Assembly: GCA_031291055.1 (NCBI GenBank)
Contig: JARLJU010000236.1
Span: 248,001-312,000 of the forward strand
Origin: Rudaea sp.
Lineage (GTDB): Bacteria; Pseudomonadota; Gammaproteobacteria; Xanthomonadales; Rhodanobacteraceae
Length of the DNA stretch: 64,000 nucleotides
Direction of reading: 5' to 3'
Positions 28,386-38,373 of this stretch are shown in pieces. The notes beneath the pieces were generated by a model. The model made no database searches. It had not been told where the DNA came from and saw only the letters and a list, made by a program, of their open reading frames with translations. The position numbers and the translations under genes were made by a program. Numbering within the stretch: position 1 is the stretch's first letter; every line of letters begins with the position of its first letter.

Positions 28386-29861
28386 TCAGTTCCTCGAACA
28401 CACCGATGGAATCTGCAGGCTCTGGCCGACCTGCAGTGCGTAGTGCGGCGCCTTGAGGTGATTGATCGCGACCAGTTCGCCGGAGCCGCCGCAAGCATGC
28501 CGATGGGCGATGGACGCGACCGTGTCGCCCTTGCGCACTATGTAGTTGCGGGTGCGACCCGTCGATTTCGTCTGGGCCACGAGCGGCAACGCGGCCGCAC
28601 TCAGATCGCTCGCCAGCGCCACCCATTTTCCGCCCGCGCAAGACTTTTCGTAGACCGCAGCGACTTTCTCCGGGACATCCAGCCGCGTACCCGCGGCCAG
28701 CTCCTGTTGCGGTTCATAGGCCGGGTTCAGATTGCGCAGAGTGCGGAACCATCCGTTCGAGTTGTCTTCGCTGCCCAGGCACACAGTCAGTTCGTTGATC
28801 GACGCCGCTCGCTTGAGCGTTATGCTTGACGGTTTGCCGTCGCGCCTGGGGAAAACCAGGTTGTAGCGTTCCGGATGCAGGAACAGCCACGCTGCCGCGA
28901 GCACCATCGGCACATAGTCGCGCGTCTCCGGCGACAGCTCCGAGTATATCTTCGCGTCCCAGAACCCGGCGTCGGGGTGCCTTGTCGCCAGCCGTTGCAT
29001 CGCGCCCTCGCCACCGTTGTAGGCGCCAAGCACGAGTTCGAGATTGTCGTTGAACACGCCGAGTTGCTCATCCAGATAGGCGGCATTGGCCCGCGCGGAC
29101 AACGTCGGATCGAAACGCTGGTCGAAGCCGTCGACGATGCCCAGACCGAAACGCGCGCCGGTCGCGGACATGAATTGCAGCGGCCCGCTCGCTCCCGAGC
29201 GCGAAACCGCATGTACCTTGCCGCCGGATTCCTTCGCCAGGATGCCGAACAGCACCGCTTCCGGCAGACCCGCCTTCTGGTACTCGGGCCACATGCGGTA
29301 GCGCAGATAGGCGTAGTTTTCGTAAGCCTGCATCAGGTTCGGCCGATACTGCGTCAACCATTGCTGCAGCGCGACCTTGACCGGATCATTCAACGCGATG
29401 ATGTCGGAAAGCTGCCGTCCCTTGAGCAAGGCGACGGCACGGCCGGCCTCGGGCAGCGCGGCAACCACGGGCGACGATTCGCCGGCCTCCGCAGTTGCAT
29501 CCGGCGATTCCGCACCAGCCGCCGCATCGATCGCGACCGGAACGCTGCGCGACAACCGCAGCAAACGGTCGAACGCGGCGAAGAAGCGCGACGTCTCGCA
29601 ACCGCGCGTCGTCGCGCATTGCGCCGCCGCTGCCTGCAGATCGTCCAGCGCCGCCGTCGATTCGGCCATCGCACTTTCGGCGTTGCCGTTGCCGGCAGTG
29701 CTGCGCGCGGATTCGTAGCTCCCGACCGCAGCATCCAGACGAGCGTACAGCGCTGCCGTCGGACTCGAGCCAGCGCCCGATTGGTTCGGCGCATGCGGGG
29801 GCTGGCCGGCGCAGGCGGCCAAGGTCAGTGCGACAGTGAGAAAAAGTATGCGGCAGGACAT
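28386..29861 (-). CDS. membrane-bound lytic transglycosylase with LysM (MltD-like)
   Basis: Cleaves peptidoglycan glycan strands with formation of 1,6-anhydro-MurNAc. A protein of 491 residues. The lipoprotein signal MSCRILFLTVALTLAACAG gives a lipidated Cys. An N-terminal helical region of about 130 residues has no known motif. The SLT domain follows, with catalytic Glu211 in LAKESGGK and then GPLQFMSATGARFGL and LGAYNGGEGAMQ. A single LysM domain lies at the C-terminus (YIVRKGDTVASIAHRH to LQVGQSLQIP). E. coli MltD carries two LysM domains. It is divergent from the following plus-strand genes. Confidence 0.88.
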   Translation of the reverse strand: MSCRILFLTVALTLAACAGQPPHAPNQSGAGSSPTAALYARLDAAVGSYESARSTAGNGNAESAMAESTAALDDLQAAAAQCATTRGCETSRFFAAFDRLLRLSRSVPVAIDAAAGAESPDATAEAGESSPVVAALPEAGRAVALLKGRQLSDIIALNDPVKVALQQWLTQYRPNLMQAYENYAYLRYRMWPEYQKAGLPEAVLFGILAKESGGKVHAVSRSGASGPLQFMSATGARFGLGIVDGFDQRFDPTLSARANAAYLDEQLGVFNDNLELVLGAYNGGEGAMQRLATRHPDAGFWDAKIYSELSPETRDYVPMVLAAAWLFLHPERYNLVFPRRDGKPSSITLKRAASINELTVCLGSEDNSNGWFRTLRNLNPAYEPQQELAAGTRLDVPEKVAAVYEKSCAGGKWVALASDLSAAALPLVAQTKSTGRTRNYIVRKGDTVASIAHRHACGGSGELVAINHLKAPHYALQVGQSLQIPSVCSRN

Positions 29862-30075
29862 GCGTGACTGAACTCCGGTGATTTCCCGCACGTTACACAG
29901 CGCGCGCCGCCGCGACAACCCCGAAGCGACGCGGCGTCGGCTAGAATCACGCCCGTGTCCCGTGTGCAACCCTGTTCGTGAACGAAATTCTGCCGGGAAA
30001 AAGCCCGCGTCGAGACGCCGCCAACCAGCCCGGTCGAAGTATACTTAGCGGCATGCCTGGTTCGATCATGCGCAA

Positions 30076-31383
30076 ATGACTGCCGCTCCCGACACGCCTG
30101 CGACACCGCCGCCGTCCCTGCAGGAACGCTGGCCGCAAATCCTGCGCTATCCGCTCCAGCCCGAAGCGTTGTCGACGATCGTCGCACTCGCGATAGCGCA
30201 CGGCGCCGTACAACTGCTGCCGGCCCTGCTTGCCGGCGTCCTCGATCTTTTTGTCTGGGCAGCGTTCTTCCGCTACGGTTTCGAGGTGCTGCGCTGGACC
30301 GCCAACGGTCGCGACAAGGCGCCGGAGATCAGCCTGACAGTCAGCGATGCCATTGGCGGTTACGCTGTCCTGTTGCTGCTCCTGGTGGAAGCCACCATCG
30401 CCCTGATCGCCGCCTGGTACAGCCCGATCGCAGCCGCCATCGTCGGCTTGCTGGCGACTCTGGCGATGCCGGCAATGATGATGATCCTGGCTCTTGAGGA
30501 AGGCGCCGCGCGCGCACTCAACCCCATCGCCTGGCTGCTGATCGCCGAGCGCGTGGGTCGACCGTATTTTGTTCTTGTCGGTTTCTTCTGCGCTGCGCTG
30601 ATCGTGCAAAGCGTGTTCGCCGTGGCGATTGCCAGTGTCCTGCCGGGCATCCTCGTTGTGCCGCTCATGTACCTGGTCGTCAACTATCTGATGATTGCGA
30701 ATTTCCACATGATCGGCCAGGCGATACACGACCACCGCAACGAGCTCGGCTACACCGGTCATCTTGAGCTCAGCGACGAGGTGCCCTGGACCGATCCGTC
30801 GCGCACCATGCTCGACGCCGCGCGCAACCGCGCCGCCAGCGGGGATATCCGCGGAGCGGCGACCCTGTTGCGCGAGGAAATTCTCGCCCATCCGCACCTG
30901 CTGCCCCTGCACGACGAATATCGGCACTGGCTGCGCGCGGACGATGACAAGGGCGCACTCGTCATACACGGAAAATCGCATGTTCCGGTACTCCTCGCGC
31001 AAAACCAGGAGCATCGGGCCATCGAAGTGGCGCGCGAATGCCTGACGCTCGATCCGACGTTCGCGCTCGACGATGCGGGCGACACTACCCGCCTGGCGCA
31101 TGCCGCCGCCGAGGCCGGCCAGACCCGCACCGCACTCAGCCTCGTCGCCGGGTTCCACAAGCGCTTCCGCAATCATCCGGATATCGCGCGCAACTACATG
31201 CTCGCGGCCAGGCTCTGGGCCGAGCGCATGAACAAGGAAATGCAGGCGCGCGCGATGCTGCAGCAGATCAAGCTGACCCTGCCGGACGATGCGGTCATCC
31301 CGCAGGTGGATGCCTACCTGGCCTTTCTTGACAAGCTCGCAGCAACGCCGGCCAAGGCCGTAATGGACCGGCCCGCGCCATGA
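30076..31383 (+). CDS. membrane protein with C-terminal TPR-like region, unknown
   Basis: A protein of 435 residues. Five or so spans occupy residues about 32-215 ([103 protein letters not shown]). A soluble helical-repeat region follows ([40 protein letters not shown]), resembling TPR units. It overlaps greB by ATGA (31380-31383). The family and function are unknown to me. A long open frame on the opposite strand over the same DNA is a shadow. Confidence 0.75.
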   Translation: MTAAPDTPATPPPSLQERWPQILRYPLQPEALSTIVALAIAHGAVQLLPALLAGVLDLFVWAAFFRYGFEVLRWTANGRDKAPEISLTVSDAIGGYAVLLLLLVEATIALIAAWYSPIAAAIVGLLATLAMPAMMMILALEEGAARALNPIAWLLIAERVGRPYFVLVGFFCAALIVQSVFAVAIASVLPGILVVPLMYLVVNYLMIANFHMIGQAIHDHRNELGYTGHLELSDEVPWTDPSRTMLDAARNRAASGDIRGAATLLREEILAHPHLLPLHDEYRHWLRADDDKGALVIHGKSHVPVLLAQNQEHRAIEVARECLTLDPTFALDDAGDTTRLAHAAAEAGQTRTALSLVAGFHKRFRNHPDIARNYMLAARLWAERMNKEMQARAMLQQIKLTLPDDAVIPQVDAYLAFLDKLAATPAKAVMDRPAP

Positions 31384-31895
31384 GCCGCTGGCGGCCGCCG
31401 CAGGCCGCATCCACAGCGATCATCACGCCTGAGGGTTATCGGACCTTGCAGGCGGAACTCGACGACCTCTGGCGCCGGCGCCGGCCCGAGGTAGTCGCCG
31501 CGCTCGCCGCCGCGGCGGCTGAAGGCGACCGCTCGGAAAACGCCGAGTATACTTATCGTAAAAAGCAACTCGGCGAGATCGACCGACGCGTTCGTTACCT
31601 CGGCAAGCGCCTGCCGGCGCTGAAGATCGCCGGCGACCGGCCCACTGATTGCAACGCGATTTTTTTCGGCGCGTGGTTCGGCGTCGAGGACGAGCAAGGT
31701 CGCATCCAGCACCTGCGCATCGTCGGCCCTGACGAAACCGACGCAGCGCTCGGCTTCATCAGCATCGACTCGCCGCTGGCGCGCGCGGCGCTGAAAAAGC
31801 GCGTCGACGACGAGCTCGAAGCCGAGCTGCCGGGTGGAAGACGGCGGTTCGTGGTGATGGCGGTGAGTTACGAACCCCCCGGCAGGATCAAATGA
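31380..31895 (+). CDS. greB: transcription elongation factor GreB
   Basis: Binds RNA polymerase and stimulates cleavage of backtracked RNA. A protein of 171 residues with an N-terminal coiled coil whose tip has the acidic residues of [17 protein letters not shown] (the DxxEN-type catalytic tip), and a C-terminal FKBP-like domain ([20 protein letters not shown]). GreB rather than GreA is favoured by the [15 protein letters not shown] segment. It is coupled by ATGA to the upstream membrane-protein gene. Confidence 0.92.
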   Translation: MSRWRPPQAASTAIITPEGYRTLQAELDDLWRRRRPEVVAALAAAAAEGDRSENAEYTYRKKQLGEIDRRVRYLGKRLPALKIAGDRPTDCNAIFFGAWFGVEDEQGRIQHLRIVGPDETDAALGFISIDSPLARAALKKRVDDELEAELPGGRRRFVVMAVSYEPPGRIK

Positions 31896-31914
31896 CGACG
31901 GGATGGTGGTGGTG

Positions 31915-32745
31915 TCAGCCCGCGCGAACCAGGTCCGGATATCGACGCCCGGCGCGCAATGGGCGGAAGCAAGGCGCCTCACGGTAGAAACTTTCGTTGT
32001 CGTTTCCGGATTCCCAGCCGGGGATTCCGGACAGCGGCAGCGGACGCTGATCCTGCGGATCGTTGAGCAGATCACCGCTCCGGATTCCACGGACCACGCG
32101 ACGAATTGCTGCTTCTTCCACTTTTGCATTTTTTCCGACGACGACGCCGAGAGCCTTGCCGACCAGAAGCTGGCCCGGCTTCAGCGCGTGCTCCAGCAGG
32201 GCATGGCCGAATACAATCGCCTGGATGCGCCCGTCATGCCACGCATTGCGTTCGCGCCAGAACAAGCCATGCCAGTCGTGCGCGTCCCAGAGAGGGAGCA
32301 GGGCCGGATCCTGAAGCAGCACGATGACACCTGCCTCGTCAAAATGCGTGAGCGCACATTGCACGCGGCTGCGCTGCCTGGTGCCTACTTGCGCAATCTC
32401 TTCCACCTGGCGTTCGTTCAGGGCGGCTTTCAGCGCCGGAAAACGCACCCAGATGAGGGCGTTGAGCAGATCGTGCCAGTTACGTTCGCGCGTCGCGATC
32501 TGGCCGCGCTCGGCGATGCGTTGCTCGTAGTGCAGGCCATCGGCGAGCAGTTCCGGCGTCTGGGCGACAAAGCGCGGAATCCCCGCGAGCGTGCTGCCGC
32601 GCGGGTTTTCAGCCAGAGCGTTGAGAGTATCGACCGACGGCCACGCCGCCGTGTCGAGAACGCCGAATTCCCGCCACTGCGACAAGGGCGGCCGGGCGAA
32701 CACGGTCGGATCGACCGCCTCACGTACGGGCGCGACGAAGCGCAT
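31915..32745 (-). CDS. DUF3025 family protein
   Basis: A protein of 276 residues. The start at 32745 (MRFVAPVREAVDPTVFARPP) was chosen because upstream sequence to 32913 lies inside rimO. Features are RERNWHDLLNALIWVRFPALKAALNERQ, which is the DUF3025 hallmark (residues about 88-115), LTHFDEAGVIV, and HDWHGLFWRERNAW followed by FGHALLEHALKP. It has no signal peptide, so it is probably cytoplasmic. It lies ten bases after rimO on the same strand, hence probably one transcript. The biochemical role of the family is unknown. Confidence 0.85.
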   Translation of the reverse strand: MRFVAPVREAVDPTVFARPPLSQWREFGVLDTAAWPSVDTLNALAENPRGSTLAGIPRFVAQTPELLADGLHYEQRIAERGQIATRERNWHDLLNALIWVRFPALKAALNERQVEEIAQVGTRQRSRVQCALTHFDEAGVIVLLQDPALLPLWDAHDWHGLFWRERNAWHDGRIQAIVFGHALLEHALKPGQLLVGKALGVVVGKNAKVEEAAIRRVVRGIRSGDLLNDPQDQRPLPLSGIPGWESGNDNESFYREAPCFRPLRAGRRYPDLVRAG

Positions 32746-32755
32746 GACGGGCCGT

Positions 32756-34123
32756 CTAGACGGCGACGCGTCCGCTGAGATCATGCTCATCGGCCGCCTC
32801 GATGCGCACGTCGACGAACAGGCCGGGCTTGAGCCTGCTGCCATCGAGAATGCGCAGGACGCCGTCGATTTCCGGTGCATCGGCCGCGGTACGCGCGATG
32901 GCGCCGTCGGCATCGACCTGATCGACCAGCGCCTGCAACGTCGTGCCGACCTTGCGCTGAAGCCGCGCCGCGGAAATGCCCGCCTGGGTCGCCATGAACC
33001 GTTCCAGGCGTTCCTGCTTTACTTCTTCGGGAACGGCGCCGGGCAGATCGTTGGCGCGCGCGCCGTCGACCGGCGAATACGCAAACGCACCGACTCGGTC
33101 GAGCTGCGCCTCGTGCAGGAACTCCAGCAAGTCCTCGAACTCGGCGTCGGTCTCGCCGGGGAAGCCGACAATGAACGTACTGCGGATCGTCAGTTGCGGA
33201 CAGACTGCGCGCCAGGCGCGGATGCGTTCGAGCGTCTTCGCACTCGCCGCCGGGCGCTTCATCAGCTTGAGGATGCGCGGGCTGGAATGCTGAAACGGAA
33301 TGTCGAGATACGGCAGGATCTTTCCTTGCGCCATCAGCGGAATCACTTCGTCCACGTGCGGATATGGGTAAACATAGTGCAGACGCACCCAGACGCCGAG
33401 CTCGGCCAGCGCGGCACACAATTCGGTCATGCGCGTGCGATGCCTGCCGCCGTGCCATTCGCGTGCCGCGTACTTGAGATCGACCCCGTAGGCGCTGGTG
33501 TCCTGAGAAATCACGAGCAGTTCGCGCACGCCGCTCTTGACGAGCTTTTCGGCCTCGATCAGCACCTCGTCGATCGGCCGCGACACCAGATCGCCACGCA
33601 TCGAGGGAATAATGCAGAAAGTACAGCGATGATTGCAGCCTTCGGAAATCTTCAGATAGGCGTAATGCTTCGGCGTCAGCTTCACACCCACGTCGATGTT
33701 CCGGTCGCCGCTGCGACGGCGAGCCGCGGGCATGACATCAAGGAATGGATCATGCTTCGGCGGCAGCTGCACGTGTACCGCGCTCATCACGCTGGCGTAA
33801 TCCTGCGGCCCGGTGATCGCGAGCACGCCGGGGTGCGTCGCACGGATTACGTCCGCGCGCTTGCCCAGACAGCCGGTGACGATGACTTTGCCGTTTTCGG
33901 CCAGCGCTTCACCGATCGCATCGAGCGATTCCTGAACGGCCGCGTCGATGAATCCGCACGTGTTGACCACGACCACGTCGGCCGCGCCGTAGCTGCCGAC
34001 GATATCGTAACCTTCGATGCGGAGCTGGGTAAGAATGCGTTCGGAATCGACCAGCGCCTTGGGGCAGCCGAGGCTGACGAAACCCACCCTGGGACTGTTG
34101 GCAGATGGGATGCTGCGGGACAT
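32756..34123 (-). CDS. rimO: ribosomal protein S12 methylthiotransferase RimO
   Basis: A radical-SAM enzyme that adds a methylthio group to an aspartate of ribosomal protein S12. A protein of 455 residues. The N-terminal UPF0004 domain has Cys20, Cys56 and Cys85 for the auxiliary cluster. The radical-SAM motif CxxxCxxC is Cys163, Cys167 and Cys170 (CNHRCTFC). A C-terminal TRAM domain starts near [12 protein letters not shown]. The opening [17 protein letters not shown] is typical of RimO rather than MiaB. Confidence 0.96.
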   Translation of the reverse strand: MSRSIPSANSPRVGFVSLGCPKALVDSERILTQLRIEGYDIVGSYGAADVVVVNTCGFIDAAVQESLDAIGEALAENGKVIVTGCLGKRADVIRATHPGVLAITGPQDYASVMSAVHVQLPPKHDPFLDVMPAARRRSGDRNIDVGVKLTPKHYAYLKISEGCNHRCTFCIIPSMRGDLVSRPIDEVLIEAEKLVKSGVRELLVISQDTSAYGVDLKYAAREWHGGRHRTRMTELCAALAELGVWVRLHYVYPYPHVDEVIPLMAQGKILPYLDIPFQHSSPRILKLMKRPAASAKTLERIRAWRAVCPQLTIRSTFIVGFPGETDAEFEDLLEFLHEAQLDRVGAFAYSPVDGARANDLPGAVPEEVKQERLERFMATQAGISAARLQRKVGTTLQALVDQVDADGAIARTAADAPEIDGVLRILDGSRLKPGLFVDVRIEAADEHDLSGRVAV

Positions 34124-34356
34124 GGCGTTTCCATAATGACAAGCGGCGAATTATAAGCGGCGGGCGGGATCAGGCGCGAATGTCCTTCCCGGCCCTGCCG
34201 GCGGGCGCTGTACCTGGCCGCGGTCCGGACTGCCGTCAAGCAGCGGTGGGTCGACGTTTCGACGATATGGGCCGGCGCGCAATGGTTTACACTGCATCCT
34301 GCGAACCTTGGCAACGGCCTTGCCGGATGCCGGGGTAACCGCAGGGGGATCACCAG

Positions 34357-36453
34357 ATGAACCGAATTCGGACCAAGTGGCGTGGCTGCCGCGCGATCGT
34401 CACGGTATTTTTCCTTGGCATCGCAACCACAACCGTATGCGGACGCGCCGAAGAGATTTATCCGCGCGCGAATGCCGTCGAGACAATGCAGTCCCTCGCG
34501 GGCAGCCTCGATCAAACTTACGCCGCGTTTTTTCCGGCGTTGAACGCCGTCCTGCCGGCATCGACCAGATTCAGGCTCGAACGCAGTCTGGCCAATGTCG
34601 ACACCGCGCTCAGCGCCTATGCCCTGGCCGACCTGCACGGCGCGCGAGCGCAGGAACTGGCGCTGGCGGCAAGCGACGAGGAAGCCGCCGGCGAGGAAAT
34701 CGTGGATCGCGCCGACATGGCCTTGACGGTCGGCGACTACGCGCGTTGCGAACGTCTGGCGCAAACCCTGGCACAACTGGCGCGCGATACCGGCAGCGAG
34801 CGGCTGCGCATGCATGCCGAGGTATTCCTCGGTGTCCTCGACCGGCGCCACGGCAATCTCGATGGCGCCAGTTCGCACCAGCACCAGGCGCTGGAACTTG
34901 CGCGTGCGCTCGGCGACGAATCGGCAAGCTCGCGCGCGCTGGCCCACCTGGGCACGGTCAATCGCGATCGCGGCGACTTCGCCCAGGCCCTGGATCTGCA
35001 ACTGCAATCGCTGGCGATCGGTGAAAAGATCGACGATCGAACCGAGCTGACCTATCGCAACCTGGCTTTGCTGTACCGCGAACTCGGCGATGAAGCGGCA
35101 AGCAAGCAATACTTCGACAAGGCGATCGCGGCGGCCGAGCGCAATGGCGATCCGAGCCACTACGCCACCGTCTATGGCAGCTATTCGAGCTTCCTCAACG
35201 ATACCCACGACTACGCCGCCGCGCTGGACGCGGCGCGCGAAACGCTGGCACTGGATCAGGTCCTCAACGACCGTCCGGCTGCCGCGTTCGAGGAGCTCGA
35301 AAGCGGACGCGCCCTGCTGGGCCTGAAGCGTTTCGACGAAGCCGGAGTCAGCCTCGATGCGGCACTGGCCGCGGGCCGCGCCATCAACCAGCGCGAAATC
35401 GTGGCGCGCAGCCTGCTGGCCCTGGCGGAAATCTCGCTGACGCGCGGCGACCGCGCCCGCGCGCGCGACTTGCTCGATCAGGCGCAGAACGGCCTGGACG
35501 CGACACGCATGAAACCCCAGTTGGCGCAGGCCTATGCGCTGCGCGAACAACTGGCCGCCGCCGACGGCAACGCTTCCTCGGCATTGGACTACGCGCACAA
35601 ATATGCAGCCCTGCGCGAGGATCTGCTCGGCACGACCACCAGTCGTCAGCTCGCCGCGCTCGAGGCACGCCATGCACGCGCGGATGCCGAACAGAAACTC
35701 GCGCTGGCCAACGAAGCCAACGCACTGCAGGCCGCGCGTCTGGAACAACAACGGCTGCAACGCGCATTCGGCATCGCCGTCATCGCCGCCCTGGCCCTGT
35801 TGCTCGCCGTCGTGATCTGGCGCTGGCTCGACATGGGCAGGCTCAATCGCGCTCTGAACGCGCGCAACGCGCAAATCGAGCAACAGCGCAGTGCGCTCAC
35901 CGATGCCAATCAGCGTCTGGAACGCCAAACCAGCGAACTCTACCAGGCGGCAATCACCGACCCGCTGACCGGCGCCTTCAATCGCGGCCATCTGCTGCGC
36001 GATCTTGACCGCCGCATCGCCGACTGCGCGCGCGACGGTCGCGAACTGGCGCTGCTAATGATCGATTTCGATCACTTCAAGCGCATCAACGACACCCGCG
36101 GCCATATCTTCGGTGACCGCGTGCTGGTCGCCGGCGTGCACACGATCCGGCAATGGCTGGAGCCGGATGCCTTGTTCGGCCGCTTCGGCGGCGAAGAATT
36201 CCTCATCGCCATCCAGGATCAGGGCATCGACGCAGTGCGCGAGTTCGCCAATCGCCTGCGCGTCCGCGTCGCCGAGGATCTGTCGAACCTGGCCTCCGAA
36301 TCGCGCAACTACGCAACCATCAGCATCGGCATCGCCACGCTGGCGCAGATCCCGCCGCCGGCGCGCCTGGAAGATCTGCTCGAGGCCGCGGACCAGGCCG
36401 TGTATGCAGCCAAGCGCGCGGGCCGCGATCGCGTTGTGTACTACGCCGCCTGA
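34357..36453 (+). CDS. TPR-repeat diguanylate cyclase (GGDEF)
   Basis: Predicted to make cyclic di-GMP. A protein of 698 residues: signal peptide (cleaved near CGRAEE), a periplasmic array of TPR-like helical repeats (about 120-430, for example LGTVNRDRGDFAQALDLQLQSL), a short coiled coil, one span at about 472-492 (IAVIAALALLLAVVIWRWL), a second coiled coil, and a cytoplasmic GGDEF domain. The active-site loop GGEEF is at 611-615 and DPLTGAFNRGHL opens the domain. The usual inhibitory RxxD site upstream of the loop reads LEPD, so Arg is missing. The architecture is that of sensor cyclases whose ligand binds in the periplasm. Confidence 0.92.
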   Translation: MNRIRTKWRGCRAIVTVFFLGIATTTVCGRAEEIYPRANAVETMQSLAGSLDQTYAAFFPALNAVLPASTRFRLERSLANVDTALSAYALADLHGARAQELALAASDEEAAGEEIVDRADMALTVGDYARCERLAQTLAQLARDTGSERLRMHAEVFLGVLDRRHGNLDGASSHQHQALELARALGDESASSRALAHLGTVNRDRGDFAQALDLQLQSLAIGEKIDDRTELTYRNLALLYRELGDEAASKQYFDKAIAAAERNGDPSHYATVYGSYSSFLNDTHDYAAALDAARETLALDQVLNDRPAAAFEELESGRALLGLKRFDEAGVSLDAALAAGRAINQREIVARSLLALAEISLTRGDRARARDLLDQAQNGLDATRMKPQLAQAYALREQLAAADGNASSALDYAHKYAALREDLLGTTTSRQLAALEARHARADAEQKLALANEANALQAARLEQQRLQRAFGIAVIAALALLLAVVIWRWLDMGRLNRALNARNAQIEQQRSALTDANQRLERQTSELYQAAITDPLTGAFNRGHLLRDLDRRIADCARDGRELALLMIDFDHFKRINDTRGHIFGDRVLVAGVHTIRQWLEPDALFGRFGGEEFLIAIQDQGIDAVREFANRLRVRVAEDLSNLASESRNYATISIGIATLAQIPPPARLEDLLEAADQAVYAAKRAGRDRVVYYAA

Positions 36454-36556
36454 CTTCGCCGGCGGCCCTCCGCGGCGTGTCCGCCAGTTCAATCCATGAT
36501 TGACATCACCCGCGGGGGTCGTACGCTGGCGTTCGGCGCAACTCACGGAGGTCATC

Positions 36557-37231
36557 ATGGGCGAGCACATCAATCTGAATACTTCCGGCATGCAGTGCAT
36601 CGGTGCCTATCTGGCCAAACCCGCGGGCACACCGAGAGGTGGCATCGTCGTGGTGCAGGAAATCTTCGGCGTCAACGCGCATATCCGCAGCGTGGCGGAT
36701 GGATTCGCCGCCGACGGCTATACCGCGGTCGCGCCGGCGTTCTTCGATCATGTCGAATCCGGCGTCGAGCTGCGCTACGACCCGGCCGACTACAAGCAGG
36801 GCTTCGCCCTGGTCGGCGAGGTCGGCTTCGATCGCGCGATCGAGGACGTCGCCAGCGCCGCCGAATCGATCAAGTCGGCCGGCAAGATCGGCGTGGTCGG
36901 TTATTGCTGGGGCGGCACGGTGGCTCTGCTCGCCGCGCTCCGGCTCGGCCTGCCGGCCGTGAGCTACTACGGCGGCCGCAATGTCCTTTTCCTCGGCGAG
37001 GCATTGAAAGCACCCGTGCAGTTTCATTATGGCGAGCACGATCCGTCAATCCCGCCGGAAGCGGTGCAGAAGGTCCGCGATGCCCTGAAGGATGCAAAGG
37101 GAGTGGAACTGTATACGTATCCTGCGGGCCATGCCTTCAATCGCGATATCGACCCTGCACACTACGATGCTGCCAGCGCCAAGCTCGCACGCGAACGCGC
37201 ACTTGCTTTTTTTTCCCGCAATCTGGGCTGA
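36557..37231 (+). CDS. dienelactone hydrolase family protein
   Basis: An alpha/beta hydrolase of 224 residues. The ATG at 36557 has GGAGG five bases upstream. The catalytic triad is Cys117 (GYCWGG), Asp162 (GEHDPS) and His192 (GHAFNRD), with Glu35 (VVQEIFGV) as the residue that activates the Cys in this family. No other catechol-pathway genes are nearby, so the substrate is open; many such proteins are general carboxyl-ester or lactone hydrolases. The HIT gene starts three bases later. Confidence 0.9.
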   Translation: MGEHINLNTSGMQCIGAYLAKPAGTPRGGIVVVQEIFGVNAHIRSVADGFAADGYTAVAPAFFDHVESGVELRYDPADYKQGFALVGEVGFDRAIEDVASAAESIKSAGKIGVVGYCWGGTVALLAALRLGLPAVSYYGGRNVLFLGEALKAPVQFHYGEHDPSIPPEAVQKVRDALKDAKGVELYTYPAGHAFNRDIDPAHYDAASAKLARERALAFFSRNLG

Positions 37232-37234
37232 TGC

Positions 37235-37669
37235 ATGCTGCCGGTGGACGCCGCTTTCGCACTCGACCCGCGCCTGGCTGCCGATACGCTGGTCGTGGGC
37301 GATCTGGAATTTTCGCGCGTCCTGCTGATGGACGATGCGCGCTTTCCCTGGCTGATCCTCGTACCCCGCCGTGCCGGCCTGCGCGATGTCATCGATCTGG
37401 CACGCGATGGTCAACACCAACTGCAGGATGAAATCGACCGCTGCGCGCGCGTGCTGCACGCACTGGAGCGGCCGGACAAACTCAATATCGCCGCACTGGG
37501 CAATGTCGTCGCACAACTGCATGTGCACGTAGTGGCGCGTTTCGTCCACGATACCGCGTGGCCGCGGCCGGTGTGGGGCATCGGCGAACGCGTACCCTAT
37601 TCCGTCGCGGCGCTGGACGCGCGCATCGCTGCCCTGCGCACGGCCCTGCATTTCGCTGCCGCGGCATGA
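37235..37669 (+). CDS. HIT-family nucleotide-binding protein
   Basis: A protein of 144 residues of the histidine-triad superfamily, with QLHVHVVAR at about residues 94-102 as the HxHxH core and a preceding FPWLILVPRRAGLRDVIDL. Family members hydrolyse nucleoside phosphoramidates or AMP-linked substrates. Its ATGA overlap with pxpB (37666-37669) places it as the first gene of the 5-oxoproline operon, or the second if the dienelactone hydrolase is included. A link to that pathway is not obvious. Confidence 0.88.
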   Translation: MLPVDAAFALDPRLAADTLVVGDLEFSRVLLMDDARFPWLILVPRRAGLRDVIDLARDGQHQLQDEIDRCARVLHALERPDKLNIAALGNVVAQLHVHVVARFVHDTAWPRPVWGIGERVPYSVAALDARIAALRTALHFAAAA

Positions 37670-38373
37670 GCGCGGGGCGGATCGAACCGCTCGGCGACTG
37701 CGCGCTGCTGATCCATTTCGGCACGGGCATCGACCCGGCAGTGAATGCGCTTGCACTCACGGCGGCGCATGCCCTGCTTGCCGCGGATCTGCCCGGGCTG
37801 CGCGACATCGCGCCCGCCTACGCCAGCGTCTGCCTGCAATACGATCCCTGTGCCTGGGCCGACCCGGCGGGCGTGCAATCGCCGCACGCGCGCATCGCAG
37901 CGCGAATTAGTGGAATTGTGGAAAATCTGCAGACGCCGCGGTCCAATCCAGATGTCGCGACTATCGACATCCCGGTCTGCTACGGTGGCGATTTCGGCCC
38001 CGATCTTGGCGAAGTTGCCCGGCACGCGAATATGTCGGTCGACGAAGTCGTCGAGCGCCATTGCGCCGGCGAATACCGCGTGGCCATGCTGGGATTTGCG
38101 CCGGGTTTTCCCTATCTGATCGGCCTGGACGCGGCCTTGTGCACACCGCGCCTTCCCAGCCCGCGTCTGCGCGTGCCGGCTGGCTCGGTTGCGATCGGCG
38201 GCAAGCAGACCGGCGTCTACCCGCGTGAACTACCCGGCGGCTGGCGCCTGATCGGGCGCACGCCGCTGAGGCTTTTTGATCCTGTCCGTGAACCGCCGGC
38301 GCTGTTCGCTCCGGGCGGCCGAGTGCGCTTCCGCGCGATCGCTGCCGACGCGTTCGCGGCAGCGCCGGCATGA
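37666..38373 (+). CDS. pxpB: 5-oxoprolinase subunit B
   Basis: Subunit of the ATP-dependent 5-oxoprolinase PxpABC, which hydrolyses 5-oxoproline to glutamate. A protein of 235 residues of the KipI/AHS1 family, with the opening RIEPLGDCALLIHFG and the core VAMLGFAPGFPYLIGLD. PRLRVPAGSVAIGGKQTGVYP and GGWRLIGRTPLRLFDP follow. It overlaps pxpC by ATGA. The ATG at 37666 was chosen because it overlaps the HIT stop and gives the family N-terminus. Confidence 0.93.
   Translation: MSAGRIEPLGDCALLIHFGTGIDPAVNALALTAAHALLAADLPGLRDIAPAYASVCLQYDPCAWADPAGVQSPHARIAARISGIVENLQTPRSNPDVATIDIPVCYGGDFGPDLGEVARHANMSVDEVVERHCAGEYRVAMLGFAPGFPYLIGLDAALCTPRLPSPRLRVPAGSVAIGGKQTGVYPRELPGGWRLIGRTPLRLFDPVREPPALFAPGGRVRFRAIAADAFAAAPA

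Noticed and set aside
29947-31410. 487-codon open frame on the minus strand
   Set aside because: It lies wholly opposite a plus-strand membrane protein with clear spans and an ATGA link to greB. Its translation is low-complexity (R, G, Q, H-rich) with no motif, so it is a GC-driven shadow.
33847-35991. 714-codon open frame on the minus strand
   Set aside because: It covers the TPR-GGDEF gene and the start of rimO in other frames, and its protein has no recognisable domain. It is a shadow of high-GC codon use.
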